NCBI GenBank assembly: GCA_011799875.1
Contig: CM022297.1
Coordinates: 367,455,105 to 367,519,104, forward strand
Direction: 5' to 3'
From: Thinopyrum elongatum
Taxonomy: Eukaryota > Streptophyta > Magnoliopsida > Poales > Poaceae
DNA: 64,000 bases
Shown here: in pieces, positions 11,806-23,801 of the stretch
Numbering within the stretch: position 1 is the first letter of the stretch
Layout: every line of letters starts with the position of its first letter
Position numbers and translations under genes: made by a program
The notes under the pieces: generated by a model
The model's database searches: none
What the model was told of the DNA's origin: nothing
Seen by the model: only the letters and a program-made list of their open reading frames with translations

Positions 11806-13407
11806 TGATACGTCTCCAACGTATCTATAATTTTTTATTGTTCCATGTTGTTATATTATCATTCTTGGATGTTTTACAATCATTTTATAGCAACTTTATA
11901 TCATTTTTTGGGACTAATCTATTGACATAGTGCCCAGTGCCAGTTGCTGTTTTTTTGCTTGTTTTTTACTACGCAGGAAATCAATACCAAACAGAGTCCA
12001 AACGCAGCGAAACTTTTTGGTGATTTTTTCTGGACCAGAAGACACAAGTTGGGTCAAGAAAGTACCTGAGGGGGGCTCCGAGGGGAGCACAACCCACCAG
12101 GGTGCGCCTGGGGGCCCAGGCGCGCCCAGGTGGGTTGTGCCCACCTCGGCCACCTCCCACACCGCCTCTTTGCTCTATAAATACCCCAATATTTCAAAAA
12201 CCCTAGGGGAGTCGACGAAAATAAATTTCAGCCGCCGCAAGTTCCAGAAATCACAGATCCAATCTAGACACCTCACGGAGGGGTTCATCATCCTCATTGG
12301 TGCCTCTCCGATGATGCGTGAGTAGTCCATTGTAGACCTACGGGTCCGTAGTTAGTAGCTAGATGGTTTCCTCTCTCTCTTTTGATTCTCAATACAATGG
12401 TCTCTTGGAGATTTATTTGATGTAATTCTTTTTGCGGTGTGTTTGTTGGGATCCGATGAACTTTGAGTTTATGATCAGATCTATGTTTTTATCCATGAAT
12501 GTTATTTAAGTCTTTTGATCTCTTATATGCATAATTACTTATAGCCTCGTATTTCTTCTTCGAATCTTTGGTTTAGTTAGGCCAACTAGATCGATTTTTC
12601 TTGCCATGGGAAGAGGTGCTTTGTGATGGGTTCGATCTTACGGTGCTTGATCCTAGTGACAGAAGGGGAACCGACACGTATGTATCGTTGCTATTAAGGA
12701 TAACAAGATGGGGTTTATTTCTACATAAATAGATCTTGTCTACATCATGTCATCGTTCTTATTGCATTACTCCGTTTTTCCATGAACTTAATACACTAGA
12801 TGCATGCTGGATAGCGGTCGATGTGTGGAGTAATAGTAGTAGATGCAGGCAAGAGTCGGTCTACTAATCTTGGACGTGATGCCTATATAATGATCATTGC
12901 CTGGATATCGTCATAATTATTTGAAGTTCTATCAATTGCCCAACAGTAATTTGTTTACCCACCGTATGCTATTTTTCTCGAGAGAAGCCACTAGTGAAAT
13001 CTACGGCCCTCAGGTCTATTTTCTCATCATATATTTTCAGATCTATTTTGCTACTTGCCTTTTTATTTATTTGCCACTTTTATTTTCAGATCTATATTTC
13101 TAAAAACCTAAAAATATTTTGCTTCACTTTATTTTATTCGTGATCTATTTATCCAATCTAATACAATTTATCTCACGTCCGTTCGCCAATTTCTAGCACC
13201 GTTACCCGAAAGGGATTGACAACCCCTTTAACACGTCGGGTTGCAAGTATTTGTTATTTGTGTGCAGGTGTTGTTTACGTAGTGTTGCTTGGTTCTCCTA
13301 CTGGTTCGATAACCTTGGTCTCATCACTGAGGGAAATACCTGCCGTTGCTGTGCTGCATCATCCCTTCCTTTTTGGGGAAATACCGACGTAGTTCAAGCC
13401 AACATCA
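11806..13407 (+). repeat. 5' LTR of the non-autonomous gypsy element
   Basis: 1602 bp, TGATACG...CAACATCA. A CTCTATAAATACC TATA-box-like motif occurs near 12172. By eye the first ~500 bp differ from the 3' LTR at roughly two dozen positions, mostly transitions, so the insertion is not recent. Confidence 0.95.
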
Positions 13408-13418
13408 AAAGGAATTTC

Positions 13419-13430
13419 TGGCGCCGTTGC
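13419..13430 (+). other. Putative primer-binding site
   Basis: TGGCGCCGTTGC lies 11 bp after the LTR end. TGGCGCC-type priming sites are common in grass gypsy elements. The offset is longer than usual. Confidence 0.55.
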
Positions 13431-13659
13431 AGGGGAGACATCATCAACATCTACCAGGCTCCTAATCACAAATCTCATCTCCTTGTAATTTACATTATTT
13501 GCCATTTGCCTCTCGTTTTCATCTCCCCCACTTCACAAAAATTTGTCGTTTTATTCGCCTTCTTTTTCGTTCGCCTTTTTCTCGTCAGATCTCATGTTTG
13601 CTTGTGTTGCCATGTGCCTTCTATTTGCTTGCATTTTCGCTTGTTAAAAATATATTGTT

Positions 13660-14457
13660 ATGGATCATCATCCACTTGCTAATCTTTTCAAAAGATCCAA
13701 TTATGATGAACCAATTTCTAGTGGATTGAGTTCACTAGAATATCTTTATGAAGTTTTGCTTGAGACTTATGAATCTGAAAATTGTGATGAAGTGTTAAAC
13801 GAAGGAATTTATAAAGTGGTTTATGATATCTCCTTGAATGAAAAGCATGATTGCAATGATGTTATTATAAATTCTATTAATATCAATTATGCTAATAATA
13901 TGCAAAACCCCAAGCTTGGGGATGCTAATTTTGATATGTCCACTACTTATTGCAATGATCATGATTGGGGTGATTCTTCTTATGATCTTGAAAATTTATT
14001 TAAGACTCATGATGAATATGATATTAATAATAGTGTTTGCAATAATATTTAAAGTGGGTTTGGAAGAGTGTCAACTCTAGGTAATAATGATCCCACTACT
14101 TTGGAGAGTGTTCAATCTTATGAAAGTTTTGATAAAAGTGGGCTTGGAGAGGTCATGACTTTATTTTATGATAATCCCACTATTTGGGAAGAGTGTCAAC
14201 TTTGCATGCATGTGGTTCATGAAGAGAATATTTTATGTGATAGCTATATTGTTGAATTTGATTATGATCCTATATGTAATTATTATGAGAGAGGAAAATA
14301 TGGTTGTAGAAATTTTTATGTTACTAAATTTCCTCTCGTTATGTTGAGATTGCTATTGTTTCTTTCTTCTTCTTTGCATATGCTAGAATTTGCTTGTCTT
14401 GATAATTTGTTTTCTTATAAAATTCCTATGCATAGGAAGTATGTTGGACTTAAATGA
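13660..14457 (+). pseudogene. Acidic Asn/Asp-rich ORF of the non-autonomous gypsy element
   Basis: Starts with ATG at 13660 (MDHHPLANLFKRSNYDEP) and runs in one frame to 14457, with a single TAA at 14050-14052. The protein (about 265 codons) is rich in Asp, Asn, Glu and Tyr. It has no gag zinc knuckle, protease or RT motif. I do not recognise a domain. It may be a degenerate gag-like protein that helps packaging, but that is a guess. It sits where gag would lie, 250 bp after the 5' LTR. Confidence 0.5.
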
Positions 14458-16984
14458 GTTTGTCACATGTTTTATGATGCTCTCTTTGTGTTTCAATTCA
14501 TATCTTTCATGTGAGCATCAATGAAATCTTATGTCTAGCTAAGGGCGTAAAACTATAGCGCTTGTTGGGAGGCAACCCAATGAATAAAATTTATTTTTGT
14601 CTTTTTCTTTCTGTTATTGAGTGTTTGCACAATTATGCTACTGTTATGATTGTGTTATTTATGGTTTAATTAGTGTTTGTGCCAAGCAAAGCCTTTGGGA
14701 TAGCTTTGGTGATAGTTGATTTGATCTTGTTGGAAAACAGAAAATTATGCGTCCAGTAAAACAATTTTTAAAATTCACAGAAGCGACTAAAAATTCTGAA
14801 TTTTTTACACAAGATTTATATACAAATTTCCTATGTTGTCCTAATTTTTCCGAATTTTTGGATTTACATAAGTATGAGAAAAATTTGTATATTTGCAGAC
14901 TATTCTGTTTTTGACAGATTCTATTTTCTTTGCATTGTGTGCTTATTTTGATGAATCTATGGTTTGTATTGGAGGTTATAAGCCATGGTAAAGTTATAAT
15001 ACAGTAGATATAATACAAGAACAAAATTTGAATGGGTTTTCTACAGTACTTAAAGTAAAGATTGGTTTTCTTATACTAACGGATCTCACAAAGGTTTTGT
15101 TGAGTTTTGTGTGATTGAAGTTTTCAAGTTTTGGGTGAGATTACGATGGATGAAGGAATAAGGAGTAAGAAGAGCCTAAGCTTGGGGATGCCCCATGGCA
15201 CCCCAAGAAATTATCCAAAGATAAGCAAGCAACTAAGCTTGGGGATGCCCGAGTGGCATCCCCTCTTTCTTCTAACGACCATCGGTATTTTACTCGGAGC
15301 TATATTTTTATTCGTCACATATCAAGAGTTTTGCTTGGAGCGTCTTGTATGGTATGAGTCTTTGCTTGTTTTTCTTTTTATTTTAAGTCATGAATCCTTG
15401 CTGGACACACCTATTTGAGACAGCCAAAATTATGCTATGACTTGTTAGAATTGCTCTCTATGCTTCACTTAAATCTTTATGAGCTATGGAATTGCTCTAG
15501 TGCTTCACTTATATCTTTTTTAGCACGGTGCGCTTTAGTATTTTTGAAGAAATTCTCTCATGCTTCACTTAGATTTATTTGAGAGTTAGTAAAAATTTTA
15601 GAAACTCTCTCTTGCTTCACTTAAATTATTTTGAGAGAAGAAAATTTTATGCTCATGTTCTTCACTTAGATTTGTTTGAGTTATCAAAAGCAACATATAA
15701 AATTAGTCCCAAAGTGATAGATATACAAGAGGGATATAATAAAAACTTTCATGAAGATCATTGGACAAAATAAACTTGATTCCTTGTAATAGTTTTGCGA
15801 TATGTTGATATAATATGTGAGTCATGTTGATGAGTAATTATGCTTTAGTAAGAATATTGGTGTTAAGGTTTGTGATTCCCTATGCAAGCACGAAAGCCAA
15901 TAGTTATGCAATGAAATTACATCCTACTTGTGGTGCATTATTCGGTGTTAGTTATGCTTAATGCTCGCTTATGAGATTTTTTGTTTCTTGGTTGGATGCT
16001 TCTCAATCTTTTGCTAGCCTTCATTTGCACTAAGTATGATCACTACTTGTGCATCCAAAATCCTTAAACCAGTTTTGCCATATGAGTCCACTATACCTAC
16101 CTATATGCGGTAATTTCGTGCCGTTCTAAGCAAATTTGTATGTGCCATCTCTAATTTCAAAATAAATTTCTCTTTTGTGTGCCCATACCGCTCATGAAAC
16201 GGTAGGGGGTGGCTGATATATTTCCATGCTAGATGTGTTATTCTCAAGATGAGTGTTTATTCACTTGTCATTGCACGAGAGTATGACAAAGGTATTAGGG
16301 ATGCCCAGTTCCGAAATGAAAAAATGAATTTAGTTTATGTTGTCAAATAATAAATTCCTTGGAAAGTGTTGGTATGGACGACACCCGTGGATTCGGCTAG
16401 CCGTGAAATGTGAAAGTATGATGGAAAAAGGAATAAATTTTATTTTCCGTTTGGGAACCGCCTATGATATATCTAGCATGGAAAGTATTGGGAACTACTC
16501 GATCGTTTTCGTTGACAGGAAAAGCATGCCACCCAAAATGTTTTATCTCTACTTTTTTTCGCTTTAAGCTCTGGCACCTCTACAAATCCCTACTTCCCTC
16601 TGCGAAGGGCCTTTCTTTTACTTTATGCAATTTTTATTTTGAGTCTCCATCTTCTCTTATAAAGCACCAACTAAGGGGCACTATGATCGTACTTGAGCAT
16701 TGGGTGTAGCTAATATGCAAGTGTGTTTCATGAATGGATCAATGATTGAGCATAATGGGCTAGGGATAACTTGCTTTAGTGTTGATATTTTGAAAGACAT
16801 GGTTGCTTGTTGATATGCTTGAGTATTGAAATCTTCATGTCAAAACTAGACTATTGCTTTGAATCATATAAAAGTCCAAATGTCCATGCTACAAAGAAAA
16901 GAATATGTGATGAACATGTTAGGCAGCATTCCACATCAAAAATTCTGTTTTTATCATTTACCTACTCAAGGACGAGCAGGAATT
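14458..16984 (+). other. Non-coding interior of the gypsy element
   Basis: AT-rich, with short reading frames only. Contains two copies of the 14-mer AAGCTTGGGGATGC (15178-15191, 15235-15248), plus a reiterated TGCTTCACTTA(G/A)AT motif between about 15460 and 15670. Confidence 0.6.
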
Positions 16985-16998
16985 AAGCTTGGGGATGC
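16985..16998 (+). other. Polypurine-tract region
   Basis: AAGCTTGGGGATGC directly abuts the 3' LTR start TGATACG at 16999, the position where plus-strand priming occurs. Confidence 0.75.
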
Positions 16999-18601
16999 TG
17001 ATACGTCTCCAACGTATCTATAATTTTTGATTGTTCCATGCTGTTATATTATCATTCTTAGATGTTTTACAATCATTTTATAGCAACTTTATATCATTTT
17101 TTGGGACTAACCTATTGACATAGTGCCCAGTGCCAGTTGCTGTTTTTTTGCTTGTTTTTTACTTTGCAGGAAATCAATACCAAATAGAGTCCAAACGCAT
17201 CGAAACTTTTTGGTGATTTTTTCTGGACCAGAAGACACAAGTTGGTCCAAGAAAGTACCTGAGGGGGGCTCCGAGGGGAGCACAACCCACCAGGGCGCGC
17301 CTAGGGGCCCAGGCGTGCCCAGGTGGGTTGTGCCCACCTCGGCCACCTCCCGCACCGTCTCTTTGCTCTATAAATACCCCAATATTCCAGAAACCCTAGG
17401 GGAGTCGACGAAAATCAATTCCAGCTGCCGCAAGTTCCAGAAACCACAGATCCAATCTAGACACCATCACGGAGGGGTTCATCATCCTCATTGGTGCCTC
17501 TCCGATGATGCGTGAGTAGTCCATTGTAGACCTACGGGTCCGTAGTTAGTAGCTAGATGGCTTCCTCTCTCTCTTTTGATTCTCAATACAATGGTCTCTT
17601 GGAGATTTATTCGATTTAACTCTTTTTGCGGTGTGTTTGTTGGGATCCGATGAACTTTGAGTTTATGATCAGATCTATGTTTTTATCCATGAAAGTTATT
17701 TGAGTCTTTTGATCTCTTATATGCATGATTATTTATAGCCTCGTATTTCTTCTTTGAATCTTTGGTTTAGTTAGGCCAACTAGATCGATTTTTCTTGCCA
17801 TGGGAAGAGGTGCTTTGTGATGGGTTCGATCTTACGGTGCTTGATCCCAGTGACAGAAGGGGAACCGACACGTATGTATCGTTGCTATTAAGGATAACAA
17901 GATGGGGTCTATTTCTACATAAATAGATCTTGTCTACATCATGTCATCGTTTTTATTGCATTACTCCGTTTTTCCATGAACTTAATACACTGGATGCATG
18001 TTGGATAGCGGTCGATATGTGGAGTAATAGTAGTAGATGCAGGCAGGAGTCGGTCTACTAATCTTGGACGTGATGCCTATATAATGATCATTGCCTGGAT
18101 ATCGTCATAATTATTTGAAGTTCTATCAATTTCCCAGCAGTAATTTGTTTACCCACCGTATGCTATTTTTCTCGAGAGAAGCCACTAGTGAAATCTATGG
18201 CCCCCGGGTCTATTTTCTCATCATATATTTTCAGATCTATTTTGCTACTTGCCTTTTTATTTATTTGCCACTTTTATTTTCAGATCTATATTTCTAAAAA
18301 CCTAAAAATATTTTGCTTCACTTTATTTTATTCATGATCTATTTATCCAATCTACTACAATTTATCTCACGTCCGTTCGCCAATTTCTAGCACCGTTACC
18401 CGAAAGAGATTGACAACCCCTTTAACACGTCGGGTTGCAAGTATTTGTTCTTTGTGTGCAGGTGTTGTTTACGTAGTGTTGCTTGGTTCTTCTACTGGTT
18501 CGATAACCTTGGTCTCATCACTGAGGGAAATACCTACCGTTGCTGTGCTGCATCATCCCTTCCTCTTTGGGGAAATACCGACGTAGTTCAAGCCAACATC
18601 A
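16999..18601 (+). repeat. 3' LTR of the non-autonomous gypsy element
   Basis: 1603 bp, alignable along its whole length with 11806-13407. Followed by TSD GTCGT. Confidence 0.95.
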
Positions 18602-18639
18602 GTCGTGCCGTGCCGGGCCGGTCCTTTTGGCCAGCTCTA

Positions 18640-18766
18640 AGTAGCCACATTGGAGCACCTTCTCCGACAGCAACGGAGAAGTCTTGATCAGCGCTAGGAC
18701 GACAAAATCGTTCTCCATCACAGACACCCCCTGTCGCCTGTCGGCAACTGGACATCGTATGCAATC
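18640..18766 (+). repeat. Diverged copy A of the 603-bp repeat, right part
   Basis: Continues the match broken at 11393 (AGTAGCCACATTGGAGCACC onward) as far as GTCGGCAACTGGACATCGTA. After that copy A and copies B/C diverge. The next ~40 bp (CTATTGTGTAACAGCAACAA...) recur at 24552-24592. Confidence 0.75.
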
Positions 18767-18811
18767 GTCCTCCATCACCTATTGTGTAACAGCAACAAAG
18801 GCTGAAGGACT

Positions 18812-20841
18812 AGAAATTCCAAAGGGGAAGAGAGTTTAGGACCGGGGATTTGCTTAGGGTGTTTCCGAGTCACAAGCTTGCCTTATTTGCTTGGTGTTTT
18901 TATGCTTGTGAACTCTTTATCTTATTCGCTTTGGTTTGTGAGACATTGAGACTATGCTTGTATGGTGTGAGACATACGCTACCGTTTATTTATCTTTAGT
19001 ATGTCTTATTATCTTAGTATGTGATGCTATGCTTATATTGTGCCTTTTATCTTCATGTGCAAATGCTCATACTTGCAACTATGCTTAGTATTCATATTAT
19101 GTTTGTTACAAGTATTGCCTAGTCTATAAAATATAAGGGGAGTGTTCATCCTAGTGTGTGTGTTTTGCATTCCAAAAGCATTCTCAAATAGTGCACACAT
19201 CTAGGGGGAGCCTATCTATATTTTGTAGATTTTCAGTTTGCATTATATTCTTTGATGTCCTTTGTGCAAACCCGGTGTTGTCATCAATCCACCAAAAAGG
19301 TGGAGATTGTTAGGGCATATTTCTCTGTAATGGTTTGGTGATTGATGACAATGTGTTTTGCAGACTAACTGCGTGCATTGAGCATTTAAGATATTCTATA
19401 CATGGCACAAGATGGTTTTATTCCCCTCTGTGATGGAGAGTGAAGACGGTTCTTTTTGGCGTTTCTTTTTCGGTGGATTTGAGTCCTAGGAAAACCGTAC
19501 TGTTATAAGGGTGTCCGCTTTGAAAAGGTTCAACACGTACACATTCACATTTGCACCCACTATCCATTCAGGCAACTTGGAGAAGTCCACTGTTATTTGC
19601 TTGGGCAAAATTGAAGCACCCAAGCGGTAGTACCGCGCTAGGCTATGGTAGTACCGCTTGGCGGTACTGCTGCAGAGTAGTGTCGTACACGCTACCGCCT
19701 GTTTTAGGCCTTCTGTAGGTCTTCCCATGATTAACGGTAGTAGAGAGGTAGTATCGCTTAATGCGGTAGTACCGCATTCTACTACCGCGCTCACTTCCGC
19801 TTATTTTGGGGATTCTGTTGCCCTTTGCAAAAATCACGGTACTAGAGCAGTAGGTCATCGGTAGTACCGCTTCCAGCGGTACTGCCGCTCTGATGCCCTT
19901 GTTAGTACCGTAGTTCCACTGGGCCAAGCGACCCTAAGCGGTAGTACCGCTTGGGTGGATGGTAGTACCGCTCCGGCGGCACTATCGCTCCAGTACTGTG
20001 TACTCGCTGGCTCCTAGCTGTTACTGTCGCCTTAAACGGTAGTACCGCTTTGCTACGAGCTGGGCAGAATAACGGTTGGATTCTTGTCCCCCTATATAAA
20101 GGAGGTCATCTTCCCCAAAAAGACATACCTCTTATCCCCCCAAGCTCCATTGTTGCCCTAAAGCTTATTTTTGTCTGATCTCTCTCCCTAGCCAACAAAA
20201 TTTGTTGTTGCTCTAGGGTTTGGAGGAGAAGGCCTCAATCTACACCTCCACCAAGAGATATTTGATTCCCCCACTAATCCCTTGCGGATCTTATTACTCT
20301 TAGGTGTTTAGGCACCCTAGACGGAAGAGGTCACCTCGGAGGTACATTACATTGTGGTGAAGCTTCGTGATGGTGCTGGGAGCCTCCAATTAAGTTGTGA
20401 ATGGAGCCCCAACCTTGTTTGTAAAGGTTCGGTCGTCGCCTTCAAGGGCACCACTAGTGAAATCACGACATCTTGCATTATGCGAGGGTGTGAGAAGAAT
20501 ACGGTGGCCCTAGTGGCTTCTTGGGGAGCATTGTGCCTCCACACCGCTCCAACGGAGACGTACCTCCCCTAAAGGGAGGGAACTTTAGTAACACATTCTC
20601 GTCTTCACCGACTTCACTTGTGGTTATTTCTAACATTTACTTTGTGCAAGCTATATTGTGATTGTATCTTGTGCTTGCTTGTGAGCTTGTTGTTGTGCTT
20701 GTCATATAGGTTGTCCACCTAGTTGCATATCTAGACAACCTATTTTATTGTCAAGCCTAATTTGATTAAAAAAAGCTAAAATTTGATAGTTGCCTATTCA
20801 CCCCCCCCCCCCCCCTCTAGTCAACCATATCGATCATTTCA
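18812..20841 (+). mobile_element. 3' end of a Ty1/copia-type retrotransposon (5' part missing)
   Basis: A non-coding 3' internal region (18812-19293) is followed by a purine-rich tract AAAAAGGTGGAGAT and an LTR starting TGTTAGGGCATATTTCTCTG. The left border is approximate and the 5' LTR and all coding sequence are absent. TGTTAGGGCATATTTC LTRs preceded by AAAAGG(G/T)GGAGAT are common in Triticeae and are classed with copia; that assignment is from memory. Confidence 0.75.
19308..20841 (+). repeat. 3' LTR of the copia fragment
   Basis: 1534 bp, TGTTAGGGC...CGATCATTTCA. It contains about a dozen and a half palindromic GCGGTAGTACCGC-like motifs between 19620 and 20050, a TATATAAAGG TATA-box-like sequence near 20093, and a C15 run at 20801-20815 near the end. 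Confidence 0.75.
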
Positions 20842-20847
20842 CCCCTT

Positions 20848-21450
20848 GTACTTGTTCCCAGTGTTGCACAACGCCAACACTATGCACCTAACCGCGCGCT
20901 CCGATGACGAGCCTCCACTCTCCGGTCCTGCTGGATCCGAGTTTGACTCCAAGTCGTCGATGAACCCGCCATCTTGGCGATGGAGTAGCCACATTGGAGC
21001 ACCTTCTCCGACGGCAACGGAGAGGTCTTGATCGACGCTAGGACGACAAAATCACACATCCCCTGTCGGCAACCGGACGTCGTATGCAACCGTGGCTCCT
21101 AACGGGGCGACCTCAGGCACGGCTCATGATAATAACGAAATAAAAATAATGAGAAAAATGATGCCTACAAACCGCGAAACGCAAATTTCCCCAAAATCAT
21201 ATTTTGATGAAGATGAAGACAACTTTTTGCTCTACGGCCTAGAACTCCAACCGATGAAAAGTACTTTCAGCCAATGATTGCTGTGCGAGCAAGGTAGGCT
21301 TTATACATAACGAAATCAACGGAATCTAGCTAAAGGGGCTCAGTAATGAACATTGAGTTGATATATCATCTGAGTACCCCTTTTCATTCTCCATTCAGAA
21401 TGTCACCCATTCCTCGTTGCAGCAGCATGCGAGCGTCCCCCGCATTTGTT
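20848..21450 (+). repeat. Copy B of a 603-bp tandem repeat
   Basis: The unit starts GTACTTGTTCCCAGTGTTGC and repeats exactly 603 bp later at 21451. It abuts the copia LTR end. No coding region is evident. A short frame includes SMNPPSWRWS-like text shared among copies, but it has no known domain. Confidence 0.85.
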
Positions 21451-22100
21451 GTACTTGTTCCCAGTGTTGCACAACGCCAACGCTATGCCCCTAACCGCGC
21501 GCTCCGACGACGAGCCTACACTCTCCGGTCCTGCTGGATCCAAGTTTGGCTCCAAGTCGTCGATGAACCCGCCATCTTGGCGATGGAGTAGCAATTGGAG
21601 CACCTTCTCCGACGGCAACGGAGAGGGCTTGATCGACACTAGGATGACAAAATCACACATTCCCAGTCGGCAACTGGACGTCGTATGCAAACGTGGCTCC
21701 TAACGGGGCGACCTCTGGCACGGCTCATGATAATAACGAAATAAAAATAATGAGAAAAATGATGCCTACAAACAGCGAAACGCAAATTTCCCCAAAATCA
21801 TATTTTAATGAAGGTGAAGACAACTTTTTGCTAATGCATGTTATTTGGAACTCTAACGTTCTGGGCTTCCCTACGGCCTAGAACTCCAATCGATGAAAAG
21901 TACTTTCAGCCAATGATTGCTGTACAGAGCAAGGCAGGCTTTATACATAACGAAATCAACGGAATCTAGCTAAAGGGTCTCAGTAATGAACATTGAGTTG
22001 ATATATCATCTGAGTTGAGTACCCCTTTTCATTCTCCATTCAGAGTGTCACCCATTCCTCGTTGCAGCGGCATGCGAGCGTCCCCCACATTCTCTGTTCC
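21451..22100 (+). repeat. Copy C of the 603-bp tandem repeat
   Basis: Nearly identical to copy B, with an extra ~35-bp piece around 21832-21870 (AATGCATGTTATTTGGAACT...). It extends to GCGTCCCCCACATT near 22095, matching the B/C junction region GCGTCCCCCGCATT. Confidence 0.85.
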
Positions 22101-22898
22101 CGACTCAACGCATTCCTGAACGCGATCTCATCGTCATCATCGCCCTGCAATCTCAGTCACTATCGGCCTTCTGACTTTTTCCCGTAGGATCTTGTGCAAG
22201 TTCATGTGAGGCACAGTGGACACGCACGGGCATGGTCGATCCGGAGCAGCGTATGCGGTGCGGTGCTGTCGCCCGGCAAAGAAAGAAAGGATTTACGGGA
22301 GCGCTGCGCAGCGCTTTCTGCGGGTGGCTGGGAATCGCCGGCACGAGGCGGCGGCCGGCCACCGCTGCTTTAGCTAGCCAGCCTCTCACCGGCCGGCCGT
22401 GGGGACCCGGGCGCCGGAAAAGATCGGGGCGCGCGCGGGGGTGCTCACGAGAGAAAGGCGGAAAACTACCGGAAAAGGCCCGTCCGCTATGGTGGTAGGC
22501 GGCCCCGATCTTCAATCATTGGGCCCGTGGACGCGCGGTTTCCCGAGGGGATCGGGTGGGGTGGTGGATGGACGGCCGGCGGCAAGTGGTGGGGGCTTGG
22601 CTTCTCGAGGAGATGGACGTGCGGTAGTGGCGGGCCGGGCGCCGGCGCGTGTGTCGCCCGTTGCAGCCGGGGGATCTGGAGTTTGGACAGTAGCGGCAAG
22701 ATGATTACTGATTAGATTAGATCTGCTCTAACTTTCAACGCAATGCTCAAGCTAAAGTTGAGGGGCCATGCATGGCAGCGGGGAGGAAGATCCTGCGCGG
22801 GGAGACAATCTCACGATGCAGTGGCGTGACAGGGAGCTGGGTGGTCGTCTGAGGGGTGCTGGTATCGGGGCTCAGCCTCTGAACTATGCAGAGAAGCG
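22101..22898. other. GC-rich non-coding stretch
   Basis: CpG-rich from about 22220 to 22690, with many GGCCGG and GCGCGC words. Overlapping open frames on both strands share composition only. No domain is recognised. It could be an old promoter or CpG island, but no adjacent gene supports that. Confidence 0.35.
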
Positions 22899-22923
22899 CC
22901 GATCTTTAATTGCATTGTACTAA

Positions 22924-23801
22924 GAGCATCTTCAACAGGCGCGCAACACGCGGCGCGCTAAAAAAAACATTTACAACGCCGCAATAGTCAGTTTTTGCGC
23001 GCCGCGGAGCGCTGGCTCCAGCGGCCGCTACAAAAAATTGCACGCGCGCCGTTCCAGCAGACGCGCTAACCTACAGCGCGCGCGAGCAGCCGGCGCTTGC
23101 AACATGTTCATTTTGGAGACAATATGATGATATTTTAAACATCAAAACAAGACATAGCATAGTTTAAAATCACCCAACTAAGTTCATGACATAAAAGTAA
23201 AAGCTCAAAATCATGTCACATCACACCATCATCCAACCAAGTTCATAACATAAAAGTTCACACAAACAAATGGCACATCAACAATCATGTCGCATCCTCA
23301 TCTTCGTCCTCCTCTTCCTTCGATTCTTCATCCTCATCCGAAGACGATTCTTCCTCCTCCTCTTCATTGTCTCGCGCCGCATCATCATGGGGAGCTCGAA
23401 AGGTGTTGGCAAGATCTTCAACGGCATCATGTGAAGGTATGTGAGGCACACCGGAAGACATGCGTCCACCTATGTTACCCGGAGGTGATCCTATGCCTCC
23501 CATGAGAGACGCAAAATTCATCGGGCGGCCGTCCATCGGGCGAATTCGCCGGCAGCGGCGCGGGCGGGGCGAAAGCGGCGCGGCCGGAGAGGGTGCGGCG
23601 CGGGTGCTCGAGTGTGCAGCGCGCGGGAGCGGGCGCACGAAATAAGCGGCGCACGATGCCGTTTCACTCCGCGCGCTGAACCACTTATGCCGCGAGCGCG
23701 TTTTTTGCGCCTCCGCTGGAACGCCCGGAGCGGCTGCGCGCGCGCAAAAAACTGTATTTTTCCAGAGCGGCGCTTATATCGCGCGGCTGTCGGAGATGCT
23801 C
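22924..23801. mobile_element. Harbinger-type element with TAA target duplication
   Basis: The ends GAGCATCTTCAACAG and GAGATGCTC (inverted) are flanked by TAA at 22921-22923 and 23802-23804. The 878-bp element is very CpG- and GCGC-rich in both subterminal parts and AT-rich in the middle. The TIR and 3-bp TSD are those of the PIF/Harbinger superfamily. It carries no transposase. Confidence 0.85.
23285..23536 (-). CDS. Small acidic ORF inside the Harbinger-type element
   Basis: An 83-residue frame beginning MDGRPMNFASLMGG at 23536. It has a Gly/Pro-rich N terminus and a C terminus that is almost wholly Glu/Asp/Ser (EEEEEESSSDEDEES...). I infer it may be the N-terminal remnant of a longer accessory or captured nuclear protein; similar acidic linkers occur in Myb/NAM-like proteins that travel with Harbinger elements. 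There is no DNA-binding domain left. It may not be expressed. Confidence 0.35.
   Translation of the reverse strand: MDGRPMNFASLMGGIGSPPGNIGGRMSSGVPHIPSHDAVEDLANTFRAPHDDAARDNEEEEEESSSDEDEESKEEEDEDEDAT

Larger units (their letters stand above)
11806..18601 (+). mobile_element. Complete non-autonomous Ty3/gypsy-like retrotransposon
   Basis: A 6796-bp element with LTRs at 11806-13407 and 16999-18601, bounded by a perfect 5-bp TSD GTCGT (11801-11805 and 18602-18606). The LTR start TGATACGTCTCCAACGTATC is one of the commonest LTR types in Triticeae. The 3.6-kb interior has no reverse transcriptase, integrase or protease, so mobilisation would need proteins supplied in trans. Its insertion in the hAT element dates it as younger. 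Family naming (Sabrina-like) is only a suggestion. Confidence 0.92.
11394..18639. mobile_element. hAT-type miniature element interrupted by a gypsy insertion
   Basis: The ends are TATAGCTGGCCAAACGGGCC and, inverted, TAGAGCTGGCCAAAAGGACC. They are flanked by a perfect 8-bp TSD, AGTAGCCA (11386-11393 and 18640-18647), as expected for hAT transposons. Without the gypsy insertion and its 5-bp duplication the element is about 445 bp. It is full of GGCC/GGGCCGGC/CACGGC subterminal motifs and has a (TA)n tract near 11592-11610. It has no coding capacity, so it is non-autonomous. Confidence 0.9.

Noticed and set aside
11914..12325. Frames on both strands in the gypsy LTR, repeated at 17107-17515
   Set aside because: They repeat because the LTRs are duplicates; the sequence is a known LTR type and not a gene.
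14659..15024. 121-codon minus-strand frame inside the non-autonomous gypsy
   Set aside because: AT-rich antisense frame with no domain or conserved pattern.
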